Notes: generated by a model from the sequence alone, not told the origin. A stretch of DNA of 64,000 bases from Hoplostethus atlanticus (GCA_034670405.1 JAXDDX010000004.1:3826001-3890000); one strand, 5' to 3'. Shown: positions 1 to 14,040, numbered from the stretch's first letter. A program made the numbers and translations.

Positions 1-334
1 AGACTCAGAGGGTTCTGTGGCAGCAGGATATCAAAGAGGATGTTTGATGTTTTTCCTTTGCTCTGGCCTGTGGAACTGGATATGTGGATCAGCTGTATTT
101 CTGCTGGACCCCAGGGCTTTGTGAGCAGGAACTAGCATCAAGGCTTAACAGGATCTGTCTTGCCAGCAGAGGCCTAGGACGCACTTTTACTGACCTCAGT
201 TTATTAGATTTAGCAGCAGAGATTTTATGTCGATGGCTCATGGAAAATCTTAGGGCTGTTTTTGCTTGTCTGCAATGTATTAATGTTCTTTAACAAACAT
301 ACTATAAACGTTGTTCTCCAAATGTTCTGCGCAG

Positions 335-2438
335 GTTGATGGACATCGCTAAGGAGATGACGAGGGAGGCTCTACCAATCAAATGTCTGGAGGCAGTGAT
401 CCTGGGGATGTATCTTTTCACCAGCAGAGCATATTGCATGACACTTAAGATGGTTTGAATTTGTAATGTGATATGTCTGCGTCATCATCATTACCAGTCA
501 TTCCACTGCAAAGATTGTAAACACTCTGACAGATGTATGTGTAGTAGATGTGTATGGTCCATTGGTATGACAAGGCCAGCCAAGCATTCCTCGATTTGAT
601 TGGACCTTCTTGCCAATAGTCTTGCAAACATTGTCAATTGAATCCCTGTAGCATGCAAGCGCATCTGAACTGGTCTTTGTTTTTATTTATTTCATGACCT
701 TCTAGGATCGTGTTCCATTTAGGATTATACGATCAGAGTAGAGTGACATCTAGACTTAAGAGTGAGAGATCGAATGTCCCAGCTTCCTTGACCCAGCTTG
801 TGGCAGTTACCTCACCAACAACATGCCGGGTGTGGAGCGATTCCCCCTCAGCTTTAAGACTCAGTTCTCAGGGAACCACTTCCACCACATCGTGCTGGGA
901 GTGCACAGCGGGGGGCGCTTCGGCGCACTGGGCATCAGCCGGAGGGAGGACCTCATGTTCAAGCCCCTCGAGTTTCGAACGCTGATGGACCTTTTGCAGG
1001 AATTTGAAGGAGCCTACCGGGGCTACTGGCACACCCTGCGCAAGGTCAAGATTGGCCAGTATGTGTCCCACGACCCTCACAGTGTGGAGCAGATAGAATG
1101 GAAACACTCCATACTGGATGTGGATAAACTGTCCAAGGAAGAACTGAGGAGGGAGCTCGAAAGACATACTCGAGACATGAGGCTGAAGGTACGGTATGAT
1201 GGGAGCCGGGACCGAGAGTAAGAGTGCGAGCAATCAGGAGGGATGTACCGTCACCTTTCTGTGTGGATTCTCTCCAGTTGCCGAATTCCAATCCTGGTGT
1301 TTAAAGCTTCAGTATCCAACTCTGTGACTTGAGGCAGGAAGCGTATTGTTAGTCCCGCCCTCCTCCCCTCAGTTGGTCAAGTTCACGCTGATAGCCACAA
1401 CCCAGCTCACCACTGGCTGCACCCATACGACATACATCATTTAAAAGCCAACTTCAGGCATTTAGACATGTACCCACACTGTCACAGACTGATAGTGTAT
1501 AATATATATATATATATATTATTTATTTATTACTTTAATATAGAAAAAAAGACATGCATATTGTAGCTTTAAGTCCCACTCTCTGTAACTCACAACAGTA
1601 CAAGTTTATGAAGCCTTAATAGCATGAAATTAAAGTGGGATGTATCTGATCTTTAGCGATGATGATATTATTCTATTCGACCTGCTGTTCCTTCACGGTG
1701 ACACGGAGTTGACCCGACATTTGCGGAGCTATTGTTTTCAAATGATGATCTCTCATTCCTAGCAGTAATGAAAACAGCCTTGATGCTGCACTCCCATGTC
1801 TAATAAAGCTAATGTGATGGCGTAGCTCTGTTCTGCTGTGCTTCATGCACGGCTGGCTCTGCTCATCACTGGCTCATCTTTTATACAGAGGGCTCTCCAC
1901 TGTCGGCTGAACACACAATCACATTACAGACGTGAACAGATTTCACCGCGAACACTGCCTCCTCGCGTAGACTGATCATGATCACAGTTCAGTTTGCCAC
2001 CAGGGTCTGTTTAGCCAAAGAGATTCCACCTAGGAGTAATGTAAACTTTTTTCTTGCAGATAGGAAAGCCTGCACCTCCCTCTCCCACCAAAGACAGGAG
2101 AAACAGCATGGGTTCGCCCCTCAGAGGCCCGAGCAGCCCCATACGCAGGATCAGCCGCATTGAGAGACGGTATGATTTATTATGTGCTCTAGATCATTTG
2201 TTTCTTGACTGAAAATAGAAGTGCTGGCTGTTAACATGGGATCTCTGTGCTCAATGGAAGATATTTGTACTACAGATGTCGCATGATGTGAGGAAAAGGG
2301 GAACTGGTTTCATTCATGCAGGAGTTACACTTGATGTCTCATATGTCTGTGTTTGTTTGTTATAGTCCCTCTGCAGAGAAGAAGGTTTTGGAACAGAAAC
2401 CATCTGGAGACATGAACGGATATCAGATTCGAGTCTGA
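335..2438 (+). CDS. vash1: vasohibin-1, 3' part (four terminal exons; 5' end lies outside the window)
   Basis: Exons read as 335-409, 807-1188, 2060-2169 and 2366-2438, with GT-AG borders and matching phases; the stop TGA is at 2436-2438. Vasohibins, bound to SVBP, are cytosolic transglutaminase-like cysteine proteases that remove the C-terminal tyrosine of alpha-tubulin; VASH1 is also described as an angiogenesis inhibitor. The catalytic triad is visible: Cys in 'LPIKCLEAVILG' (exon 335-409), His in 'FHHIVLGV' and Ser in 'GALGISRREDL' (exon 807-1188). Vash1 rather than vash2 is indicated by 'SHDPHSVEQIEWKHS' and the C-terminal end 'MNGYQIRV'. The basic Ser/Pro-rich tail (exon 2060-2169, 'SPTKDRR') is typical of the family. 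The first exons and the start codon are upstream of position 1; I see no further exon in 1-334. Splice signals: donor gtatct at 410, acceptor ag at 805-806, donor gtacgg at 1189. Confidence 0.93.
1496..1533. repeat. TA/TATT microsatellite in vash1 intron
   Basis: A run of TA dinucleotides followed by TATT units lies in the 871-bp intron between vash1 exons 807-1188 and 2060-2169. The rest of that intron has no recognised feature. Confidence 0.9.
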
Positions 2439-3930
2439 AGAGGAATTTCAGTTTGCCTGTGAAGTTACGAGACTTATTTACACGGATACCGGACACTTAT
2501 TTCACGTGGCCATTGATTTCAGGCATCATCCATTGTGCAAATTGACCTATTCACGAGATCTGTTGTTGAATAGGTCACCAGCAACTTTTTACTCCCAAAA
2601 CAAATGGGCCATTCATTCCCCGAGACTAGATGGTTGCAATGCTTTTCTGGAGCGACCAGTGTGGTTACCGATTGGTGCTGGCAATATTTCCAAATTCTGA
2701 AGGGGCTCAAAAACCTAGTAATTTGTAAACATTTTTAAATAGGAGTTTTGCTAATTATATACAATGTGGCTCTTCTCCAAAGCTGGAAAAGACAACCACC
2801 TACTGTAAATGTGCTACTGGACATATCAAGGGCATGGAGCCAGCGGGGCCAAAACAAATAGTGGACCTAAACGGGTCTCCTGCAAGAGCCATTACTTGAT
2901 ATAAATCTCATCTATCTCATTTCCTTCCGGCTCCAAGCCCTCAACGTCATAGGTGTCCATGTTGTCGGTAGGCTCTCCAAAACAACTCTGTTGAGGCTTG
3001 TGTGCAATTTGTATCGTCATGTTGTACTGTAAGTGTGCAAATCCCTGTAATGGCATTTTAAACCTTTAGCTCTGCTGGGCAGCAATTGCTTTTGTAGTGA
3101 CTAGTTTGCAAACCACTACCCTTGTGCCTTGTAGGAAGATTGAAAGAGAAGAGGAAAAAAAAACGTGCTGCACTTATAGGTGGAGTTTCATGTCCAATTC
3201 GATATTCCCATTGCCTAACTAAACATACAGCAGGGCAACCTCTGCTCTCCCAAATAGCCATGAAATGAACAGTTATGTATGCCACATTTTTGTTATCCAA
3301 TACACAGAGGTTAGCATGTTAAGCATGCTATTTACTGCATTTAGATGATGGTTGAATATCGGGTCATATACAATATACACAAGTATATTTTCTGAGCATG
3401 AAAGCACATCTGTTGAGAGATGTTGAGAAACTCGGCTACTGAACACGAAAACAAGACGGTCGTCGAGGTGAGCGATGGCAATGCAGCTGACTGACCTCAT
3501 CTGCACTGTTTGTCCAAGTCCCTATGCCTTTGTAGGGAGATACTGAGTCAGTTTTTATATACAACTGCTTTATATATGACATTGTTTCTTACTTTTATTT
3601 GTAGCAACTTTATTCAGTTGTTCACTAGCCTTAAGTGATACCCTAGCGACTGATTTCCATTTTAGCCAAGGTGCAAAGGAATTTGTTTACAGCACTTTTG
3701 TCTGCATTTTGTATTTTTTAAATGGAGATTCTGTCATTTTATACCTCTTTCAGTACTGATAATCACCAGTAGACCACTTAATATCTACCATGCACTGTTC
3801 TGAATATATTGCCACAGTCAGCATATTTCTGTCTAGATGTTGTCCATTTTCATTTCAGTGTTCTAAAACAATTGTTTTGTACCAAAAGATTGCTGTTGAC
3901 CTACAGTATCAGAATAAAGACTCATTATGG
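2439..3930 (+). other. probable vash1 3' UTR
   Basis: No coding segment is recognisable after the vash1 stop. An AATAAA is at 3913-3918, and the AT-rich stretch before it would fit a long 3' UTR. The real end is not fixed by sequence alone. Confidence 0.4.
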
Positions 3931-4135
3931 ATGTGGCAATAATGGGTTTTTTCTGCGATCAAATATTATGATAAAAGGGATTTTTATGAATTTGTGCCTA
4001 TTGATTTGATTACCATGAACTTATTTGAGATCCATAAAACACCATGGTGGACAAAATGGTATATGTGAGATTAATAGATCATGTAATTAAATGAGGTTCT
4101 GGGATCAGCCAGTCTTCATGCCAACAAAAAGTTAA

Positions 4136-4137
<2 letters not shown>

Positions 4138-4166
<29 letters not shown>
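4138..4166. repeat. ATT trinucleotide microsatellite
   Basis: About nine ATT units abut the start of the interspersed repeat that follows, as is common at the tail of a retroposed element. Confidence 0.9.
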
Positions 4167-4640
4167 ACCTTTATTTAACCAGGAAGTCCCTTGAGATTGA
4201 AATCTCTTTTCCGAGGGAGACCTGGCCAAGACAGTTTGCCAGTTACAGTTTAAAATGAAAATAAATAAAAACACAGACAGGGAATACAAACAGCAAAATA
4301 CAAAAATAAAAACACACAGACAAGGAATACACACATCAAGCACACAAGGGAAAGACTAAATCCAGCTCAATTAAAGCAGGTGCAATTCTCAGTTACATGG
4401 ACCTTTAACATGGCTATATATTTTTCCAATGAGACTAAATTAGTCAGATGTATTATACTCTGCAGATTATTCCAAGTCCAGGGAGCACAGTAGGAGAAGG
4501 CGTTTTTCCTTCTCCTATGATCTCAGGGTGAGGGGCAGCCTCTGGCACACAGACAGACGGTGAAGAGAGCAGACTAGGGAGATCTCCAAACACTGCCTCT
4601 GCAAAATGTATACAAAGACAAGTTAATAGCAACAACACTA
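4167..4640 (-). mobile_element. interspersed teleost repeat (probably LINE 3' region)
   Basis: The segment beginning 'CCTTTATTTAACCAGGAAG' and continuing through the 'GAGGGAGACCTGGCCAAGA' motif is a very common dispersed sequence in fish genomes, usually seen next to a simple repeat as here. I infer a truncated non-LTR retroelement in antisense orientation; the family cannot be named without a repeat library. The rest of 4641-5580 shows no gene. Confidence 0.6.
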
Positions 4641-5586
4641 AAAAAGGACTGCATGAAGCTCAGTGTGCTGCTCAGCCAAACAGTTAAAGCCAGTGGGACA
4701 ATTTCTTATCTTCTCAGAACATTGTCTATGTAAGGGCACCAAATAAATGCCGTTGACAGTGTAATTATTCCATTTATCATATAGTTTTTTGGGGGTCTTG
4801 CAGGACCTACTCTATGTGTACTATGTGGGCTGTATCTGTGCAATCTGTGCAAAAACGATTAAGTCAAATGGATCCCTTCACTGGGTGGATAGGTCCACCT
4901 CACAGCAATCTGCTACCGAGGCTTCAGATCTACAGCCTGCCGACATCCTTCATAATATCAGTGGAGGCTGGAGTGTAATAGCTGCTGCACGCCATTAAAA
5001 CCAGCCATCGATAAACAGAGACAAACTGTTTACATCCTGTGCCGTGCATACGTTTATGATGTGGCTCTGAAAAGGCTGCTCAACGAACATGAGCCTTAGT
5101 TGTTTAGTCCAGTAAAATAAACTGTATGTGATACTGTAAAAACAAGAGATTTCAGAGAGGTGTGATTTAAGTGAAAAGTCTGTTTGTTTGTGTTGGTAAT
5201 CTGTGTTGCCTGGGTCGAAGCAGGGGGAAGCCATGGGAAACAGTTCCTTATCTCACTTTCCACTGGATTCCAGATGTTCCAGATGTCCACGGTTTGTAAG
5301 GTGAAGAGACAGAAGGCATAGTGGCCCATTTCCAATCAACCTACTGACACATTTCCTTTACCCACAGGGGGAGTAAAGCTGCACACAACCTGATTCCTTG
5401 ATAGACAAACCTTTTCAACTCACTAGTAATTATATAATATGGTGAAATATTTGCAATGTTTTTGGAAAGGGGAGGAAAATAGATTCACACAGCATGCAAA
5501 AAAAACATACACAAAGCTCCCTGGCTGAGCCGATCACACATGAACACACTCCACTATCGAAATCAATTATTCATTCATGTCTCAAC

Positions 5587-5609
5587 CACACACACACACA
5601 CACACATAT
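5587..5609. repeat. CA microsatellite
   Basis: A run of CA dinucleotides in intergenic sequence. A possible noncoding exon end follows at 5785 (CACAG|GTAAGT), perhaps the 5' exon of the remnant gene downstream. Confidence 0.85.
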
Positions 5610-6215
5610 ATTCTCCCTGACCAACTGACTGTCTCATTGGGGCAAGATGGGTGGGGTAGTGCCAACATTTAGGTCATAATCTCAGCACTGGGCCAGGCAG
5701 GCGGAACAAGGAGCTAGAAACTGGAGTATTACTGTAATAGAAGCAGGAATTCAAGTCAGTGAAGAGGAAGCACAGGAATTCACAGGTAAGTTGTGCAGCA
5801 CTTTAGGTGCAGTTAAAGTTTTCAAAATCAATCTGCATGCTAAATACATTGGCTTAACAACGCAACGTTAGTCTAGCTAGGATAGTCTAGCTTCCAAATC
5901 TTAGTACTAGTAGTGTATTGGAGGCTGACTTTGCTAACGTTAGCCAGATAACAAGCATGTAAAATAACATTTGATGACGCTAACATTAGAATTAAAGTTG
6001 GATAACTAGTTTTAGACTTCTTGCTCCAGTTAGCTAACACTGTTATCTGTTTTGGCGGGCAGACTTTTAGCTCTTGCAGTTTGCAAAGGTTGTTTCTCTT
6101 ACTTACTTGTTAGCTAACGTTAAAATATGAGCAGACAGTATTATGTTATGTCATAGAGAACACCGTTAGCAAATTATTTAGCATAACCTCATAAGTAATT
6201 TAATAATTTTCTAAT

Positions 6216-6247
6216 CTGCGTGTGTGTGTGTGTGTGAGTGAGAGAGA
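6216..6247. repeat. GT/GA microsatellite
   Basis: GT dinucleotides passing into GA dinucleotides just upstream of the acceptor at 6298-6299. Confidence 0.85.
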
Positions 6248-6299
6248 CACGTGCCCACGACGGTGGATTGTCTCTGTGCGTGTCCATTCTCATCCCCAG

Positions 6300-8175
6300 A
6301 CAATGAAGTTGATGGAGAAACAGTGCACTGCGGCCTGACAGAGAGCATGGTGTCATACTTGTTCACGGGGTCCTTCAAGAAACAAGTTAAGTTCATTGAA
6401 TTTGTGCGCCAGTTGAGGGATCCTGTCTTGCAGGGTTCCCACGCGTCCTGGAAAACCTGGAAAACCTGGAAATTTAGAGACTAGTTTTCCAGTCATGGAA
6501 AACACCTGGAAAATTATAAAAATGACTAAATGTCCTGGAAATATCTATGTTGTCCTGGAAAATTTTAACTGTATTCTAGGCCCTCAGACCACATATGTAT
6601 TTAAACCTATATTTTAGCTGTTCGAAACACGACTGATGGTAGGCGAAGCTGACAGCTGCTGTGCTGTGAAACTTCAAGTGTTTGATCAGCGTGAACATAC
6701 CAAGTTCGACAACGTCAGTGAGAAGTAGTATAAGATCAAGTAATGTACGACGGTGCTGCTGATAAATGAACCCCAACCTTAAAATATATCAACTTCATGT
6801 TGGCAGATTTTCTTCAACATAATGCATCGTTTTGGCTAGGTAATGTTACATTATTGATGGTTATTGAATCTGAGAGCAGACTTCACACTTCATCATGAAC
6901 CCTGTAGGAATACAACTTGTTAATACTAGGACCACCGGTAAATTATATGACCATTTGCGAGCAACTTCTATCCTGTATTGTCAAGAAAAACTCTGGAAAT
7001 GTCCTGGAAAATGATTTCTTAAAAAGAGTGGGAACCCTGTCTTGACATTAACGTTAGAACCCGTGCCTCCAGAATGCTATGAGAACCTGTCAACTACAGC
7101 AAGGCAAGTGTGAGATTTGTTTTTGTAATATCAGGGTAATAGGTAGCCATTGTCTAAGGAATTTCCCCCCATGCTTTTATTAATTATTCTCATCACAGAA
7201 CTAGGAAAAAAACAATATCTCTGTTTATTCCTACACATAACTATTAAGACATTCGCCACACATTTTGTTTTAGGGTGGATTAATACTTGAAAGGATACTT
7301 GTTCTATTAGCACCGAGACCAGTGGGAGACTGCCTGCTTGCTTTGCCATTCCACCCTTCCCCAGAGATCTCCAGACCAAACTGGATAACAAAGAGCCATG
7401 CCAGAAAATCCCGAAGTATAGACATGCAATTATAAGAGTTCTCCATGAAGCTGTTATGCAATATACAATGTAAGTCTGCCATTTTCCTTAGCTATGATTT
7501 GTGAACTGGTCAGGTCAAAACATTTCAAAGCTATATGTTCACCATCGCACCATTGGCCTGACTGATATTGATCGGTTTTATTTAACTTGCCTAATTTAAC
7601 ATCAAGGGTTAGTGTTTTAGGACTATCCTAAAGGCCATGGTACTCAGATAATGCTAAGTTAGCCATACAGATTTTATCGCAGTTACCAATTAAAGGTGCT
7701 GAAGGCAATATTTGCCCATCTTTATTGCCTCAGACATTTTCCCATGAACAGTACCATGGCCTTCAGATAGTTTGTAGCTTCTACTTTTGTAATCTAGCTT
7801 TTTTTTAAATAAATACTACTGCTTTATTTCCAATTTATTTACATTCTACTCATATTTTTGTTTTTCTGTTTTGAATAGCAGGATCCTGACACACCATACC
7901 CAACTGTACAATTGCTTGACAAAGACTGGAAAATGGCTTTTACCAGGAGAAGTCCAATTGTGGTGAAGGTGTATGGCACTGAGGTGTGTCAGGGCACAGG
8001 AGTGGAGGAGGGAATCATTGCAGCCTTCTGTGTGTACTTTGTGTTTAATTTGGCATACCCACCACATCTGAAGAATACTCTGACCTTCCTCCAACGTTCC
8101 ATTGTCAACATCATTGAAGGCAGTGAGAAGCACCTACCAATAACTGTGACTAGGGTAATCAATCTCCTATATTGA
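6300..8175 (+). pseudogene. remnant of a multi-copy teleost gene with a SAMD3-like C-terminal region
   Basis: Several exon-like pieces share a style. 6300-6430 plus 7045-7106 form one open frame interrupted by a transposon. About 7303-7472 reads 'SGRLPACFAIPPFPRDL'. About 7881-8175 reads 'VYFVFNLAYPPHLKNTLTF' and ends with TGA. I recall a multi-copy fish family, often labelled sterile-alpha-motif-domain-containing-3-like or simply uncharacterised, that has 'AYP...NTLTFLQ' near its C-terminus. This identification is from memory and moderate at best. The pieces are separated by plausible splice sites, but the first exon is broken by the element at 6431-7039, so I call the gene broken unless that element is spliced out. 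No function is claimed. Confidence 0.5.
6431..7039. mobile_element. non-autonomous hAT-like DNA transposon inside an exon
   Basis: The terminal inverted repeats are CAGGGTTCCCAC at 6431-6442 and GTGGGAACCCTG at 7028-7039. The flanks repeat TCTTG (6426-6430 and 7040-7044). If the right boundary is set 3 bp earlier, the duplicated flank becomes the 8-bp CTGTCTTG (6423-6430 and 7037-7044). Both lengths occur among hAT clades. The subterminal part contains several 'CCTGGAAAA' motifs, typical of a widespread fish repeat. There is no transposase ORF in 609 bp, so it would have to be mobilised in trans. Confidence 0.8.
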
Positions 8176-8189
8176 CAACCAGCCTCAAT

Positions 8190-8700
8190 ATCAGTGCTCA
8201 AAATGCAGAAGGAGAACTTTCACCTTGATGAAACTGATGCAACACTTATTCACTTATTCATGCCCATGAAGCCAACTTCAACATTACGTGTGGACTTAAT
8301 GACTGCCAGTCAACATTTACCAAATATAAATCTTTCAGACGCCATGTGTATCGTAAGCATAAAGCCTGTGTTTTACCACCGGCTGGTGAAGATGATTTTA
8401 GGGATGATGTAAATACTGACAATGTCAGGTATGCCGTTGAAGATGTATTTATAGTGGATCTATTGCAATCTGAGAAAATTCCGCTATTTTGGCAAATCAA
8501 GTACATTTTCAACATAAACACTATGTGGCTTCTTTGTGGTAAAATGTTATTTTATTAATGGTAAATATTCCTGTGTGCTATCACTCTCACTTTCATGCAT
8601 ACAGTGTCAAAGTTGATGCAGAATGGACTTTGTTGAATCCAGGGGAAGAACTAGACATCCAGGCCCTTGACACTTATTCTGTGGATGATAGTTTGTATGT
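8190..8700 (+). pseudogene. 5' piece of a second copy of the multi-copy C2H2 zinc-finger gene
   Basis: The frame 8256-8420 encodes a C2H2 finger: 'CGLNDCQSTF' followed by 'SFRRHVYRKH', giving C-x4-C-x12-H-x4-H spacing. An acidic stretch follows ('GEDDFRDDVNTD'), and another open piece lies at about 8608-8695. In-frame stops upstream (for example at 8235) indicate a frameshift or a missing exon. Because the finger comes after the stop of the preceding remnant (8175), it looks like the N-terminal part of a second, tandem copy whose 3' part was lost or replaced by the MITE at 8740. The family assignment is tentative. Confidence 0.45.
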
Positions 8701-8739
8701 TACTGTCAAACATTGTGTTTGAAGATATATCAATAAATT

Positions 8740-9063
8740 CTGTCAGAAGTAATTTTTTTATGACTGTCTTGAAACTGTCACTTACAGGTACACATTTGCC
8801 ACTATTAAGGTACAAAGGGCTTGTCACTGGGGCAGTACCCTTAAAAGGCCAAATTTGTTCCATTTTAAAAGGTATATTTTTGTACCACACATTGAAGTAC
8901 AAATGTGTGGTACATAATTGCCCCCCTAAAAGGTACAAACTATAAGTCTATCCAAATAAGTACCCATGTCGGGTACAACGGGTGTACCTTTAGAGGGTAC
9001 TGCCCCAGTGACAAGCCATTGTACCCCTAGAGGTACAAATCAGGGGTATTTTTTCTGACAGTG
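8740..9063. mobile_element. fold-back MITE, GGTAC-rich family (copy 1)
   Basis: The right end carries 'TTTTTTCTGACAGTGTA' and the left a related 'CTGTCAGAAGTAA'. Internally, an inverted repeat of about 24 bp pairs 8819-8841 (GGCTTGTCACTGGGGCAGTA) with 8994-9017. Many GGTAC/GTACC motifs lie between. Such elements are abundant in fish genomes. A second copy is at 16231-16421. Confidence 0.7.
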
Positions 9064-9075
9064 TACATACAGATA

Positions 9076-9078
<3 letters not shown>

Positions 9079-9147
<69 letters not shown>
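9079..9147. repeat. GT microsatellite
   Basis: About 34 GT dinucleotides with a single TC interruption at about 9115. It directly follows the MITE. Confidence 0.95.
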
Positions 9148-9148
<1 letters not shown>

Positions 9149-9149
9149 A

Positions 9150-10497
9150 TGTGTGCTTTACTCTTGATATTACTGCTTTGCACAAAGGTTACCAGACAAG
9201 GGTAGGTACTGTGGGTGGATGATTTGTTGATTGATCAACTGATTGATCAACTGATTGATTGATTGGCATACACTGTACAGTGTGAAATCCTGCTTCCTGG
9301 CTATGAGCTTGTGTAACAGTCTGAACTTGTCCTTTGGTAGCAATGAAGTATTGCCCCCTGGCACAATCGTGCAGAGCCACAGTGAGACTCCAGCATTGGA
9401 CCTCAGCAGGAACTATCATGACACTTCCATTTGTAAACCTGTTTGTAAACCAGACACTGTATTGAATTGTAGACCTTGTATATTTCATAAAAAGTTCTCA
9501 CTTGTTTTGCTAAACAAACCTTCATAATTCTCCCTCCAAAAATAAACTCATTCACTCAAAATCAGTGTTTCACTGTAATAAGTGTCAGTATCATGTGTCA
9601 GTATTTTTGTCAGTGTTTTAGGATTAGAATATATTTGTTTTTATACTGCTAGTCTATATAGCTAGTAGTGGTGTAATGCTTCATTGGGCCTCCCACACTA
9701 CCCCATCAAATAGGTTAGGCAAGTTAGTCATGCTTTTTAAAATTTAATTCACCATTTCACCAATGTTCATATTCTTCTTCTTAGTTCTTTATCTTAAATG
9801 TTCTTTTTCTCCTTACAGTATATCATTTTGCAGTCCTAGTTATTATTATATAGAAATCCTGCCTGCTGTGTATTTGAGGAGTTCCATGATCAGTGCAGAG
9901 TTGGATTATGACCTAACAATGGTTCCATAGAATCAAATGATGCCATAGAACGTCCAGAGACTGAATCCTGGCTGTGATGTAGACGTGAAACCTTTCAGCT
10001 TTGTTGGCGTGTAGCAGTTGAGCGAGTGAGTCAGAAGTTGAGAGAGCATTGTAATCCGCATTTGCATTGATCACATTTGAAATTGGCTGGAGAGCTTCGC
10101 TGATCTCAAGTGACATCAAGTGACATCAAGTGACATCAACTGACATTGATGGTAAGTTTATTTATTTTGCTGATTCTAGTCTAGCACAAATGAATCCTAA
10201 CACTCTCATCAACTGCTGGATACAACTTAAATATAACTGACATTAGTTCCACATCATTCACATCTGGTGTAGAGCCCAGTGACCCGCTGGTATCAGCAGT
10301 AAGAAGGGAATAGACAGATTGATCCACACATATATAGGTAAGTAGATTACTGTCACAGTTGTCATCTGTAGGTACTCTATCCATAGATGCAGGGATGTGT
10401 TATTAGGTGATGAGGTCTATGGGACAAGATGTGACTTGATGTTGTGTCCATATCCAACCTCTCCTCCTCTCCTTCCCAGCAGCAGGTGTCTTCTTCC
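9150..10497. other. intergenic, no gene recognised
   Basis: This segment contains a short GATTGATCAACT tandem (9226-9263) and an imperfect 10-bp repeat (AAGTGACATC, 10107-10146) just upstream of the HIPK-like gene. The acceptor-like CCTTCCCAG at 10471-10479 suggests that the kinase has at least one upstream noncoding exon here or further 5'. Short ORFs show no family features. Confidence 0.5.
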
Positions 10498-12804
<2,307 letters not shown>

Positions 12805-12832
<28 letters not shown>

Positions 12833-13308
12833 GAAAAGGAAGAGGGTTGATGCTGAACCTGGAGAGAGCGTCAACAGGTAGGCATTGTATGATCTCCCTA
12901 TACCGATTGTTGAAATTCAAGAAATTCAAACAAAACTTCTCATCTTAGCAGGAGGTCAGACAACACCACCCAAGAAAAAAAGAGGAGGAGGGGTGGATGT
13001 GATGAGCACAGAGGCAGGTAGGTTCACCTACGGCAACACACACAGTTGGAGTCAGTTCCCTTTCAGTCAATTGAGAAACTGGATTTCAAAATCCAAAAAC
13101 TCCGTCCATCAGAGGCATCGCCCAGGTCGAGTCCAAGAAAAGGAAGAGGGTTGATGCTGAAGCTGAAGATGCTGGGAGTGGCAACAGGTAGGCATTGTAT
13201 GATCTCCCTATCCTGATTGTTGAGATTCAAGAGATTCAAACAAAACTTTTCATCTTAGCAGGAGGTCAGACAACACCACCCAAGAGAAAAAGAGGAGGAG
13301 GGGTGGTG
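12805..13308 (+). repeat. tandem duplication of two small basic exons
   Basis: The block 12813 to about 13005 recurs, slightly diverged, at 13110 to about 13306. Each copy holds 'AAGAAAAGGAAGAGGGTTGA', a donor AACAG|GTAGGC, a short conserved intron ending CATCTTAGCAG, and a second exon-like piece reading PPKKKRGGG or PPKRKRGGG in one frame. One frame of the first piece gives a PKKRKR cluster resembling a nuclear localisation signal. The kinase frame stops in copy 1 (12830). Confidence 0.8.
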
Positions 13309-13312
13309 TGAT

Positions 13313-13706
13313 GTCTCAGGTCTCCTACCAAACGGCATCAGACGAAACGGCCACTTTGCAAATGTTATACGGGTTAAAATCTTACACTGGAGAACACACA
13401 ATATATAGATTTAGTGTTTGCCAGTGTTAATGTTTACTTAGCTCGTCTGCAATAGTTTTGTAAGCTAAAGTTAGCCTAGTAGATGTAGCTAACGTTAGCC
13501 ACCTAGCTAGCTAACTTTGGATATCTTTGGTGGCTAACGTTAGCTACATCTAACTACGTAAACACTAAGTAAACAAGTGAATTAATGACAACAGACATTA
13601 CTCACCTCTGCACTCCACGCAACTTTGGAAGAACAGCACCGTCAAAAAAAAAAACAATTCATGCGAGGCCGTTTGGTCTGATGCCGTTTGGTAGGAGACC
13701 TGAGAC
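13313..13706. mobile_element. long fold-back element (palindromic MITE)
   Basis: The ends are perfect inverted repeats of about 30 bp: GTCTCAGGTCTCCTACCAAA at 13313 and its complement ending at 13706. The interior is also palindromic: GTAGATGTAGCTAACGTTAG (about 13478-13497) pairs with CTAACGTTAGCTACATCTAA (13533-13552), and GTTTACTTAG pairs with CTAAGTAAAC. I cannot assign a clear target duplication. Related, decayed pieces (GATGCCGTTT, CTGAGGTCTGAGG) continue to about 13830. Confidence 0.8.
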
Positions 13707-13828
13707 TTGACAACTTTTGGCCAACAACTGAAGGATTTTAGTCCGAGGAACGATGACGTTTACTGTGAGACACGAGAACTGACAACGTTTAGTCCGAGGA
13801 ATGATGCCGTTTACTCTGAGGTCTGAGG

Positions 13829-14040
13829 ATGTCCTATTATGGACACCGTACTGGCGGTCTGGACCAGCCTTGGTGCTCCGCGGCTGACCTGCCGGGAGGG
13901 AGGAGATGCGCGCGCCGAGGACAACGCCGGGCCGGGTTTATTGCTGTGATGTAATAAAACGGCCTGCTGGCCAGTTAACTCTCCTCCTGTCTACGTCTCT
14001 GTCTGTCACGGACCCAGGTACTGTGGCGAGCCCGCCACAG
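13829..14040 (+). mobile_element. possible LTR-retroelement fragment (solo LTR-like)
   Basis: The segment is GC-rich, unlike its surroundings, and begins with TG. It contains GTAATAAAACGGCCTG, a poly(A)-signal-like stretch followed by pyrimidine-rich sequence, and ends near CGCCACA. This resembles the R/U5 end of fish LTR elements. No convincing target duplication or coding part was seen. Confidence 0.35.

Noticed and set aside
5850-6180. Clustered GCTAACGTTAGC palindromes as a regulatory array
   Set aside because: This motif is scattered throughout fish noncoding DNA (also at 13490, 13535 and 53060) and probably comes from old repeats.
9079-9147. Repeat array resembling a CRISPR
   Set aside because: It is a plain dinucleotide microsatellite with no spacers; the DNA is vertebrate.
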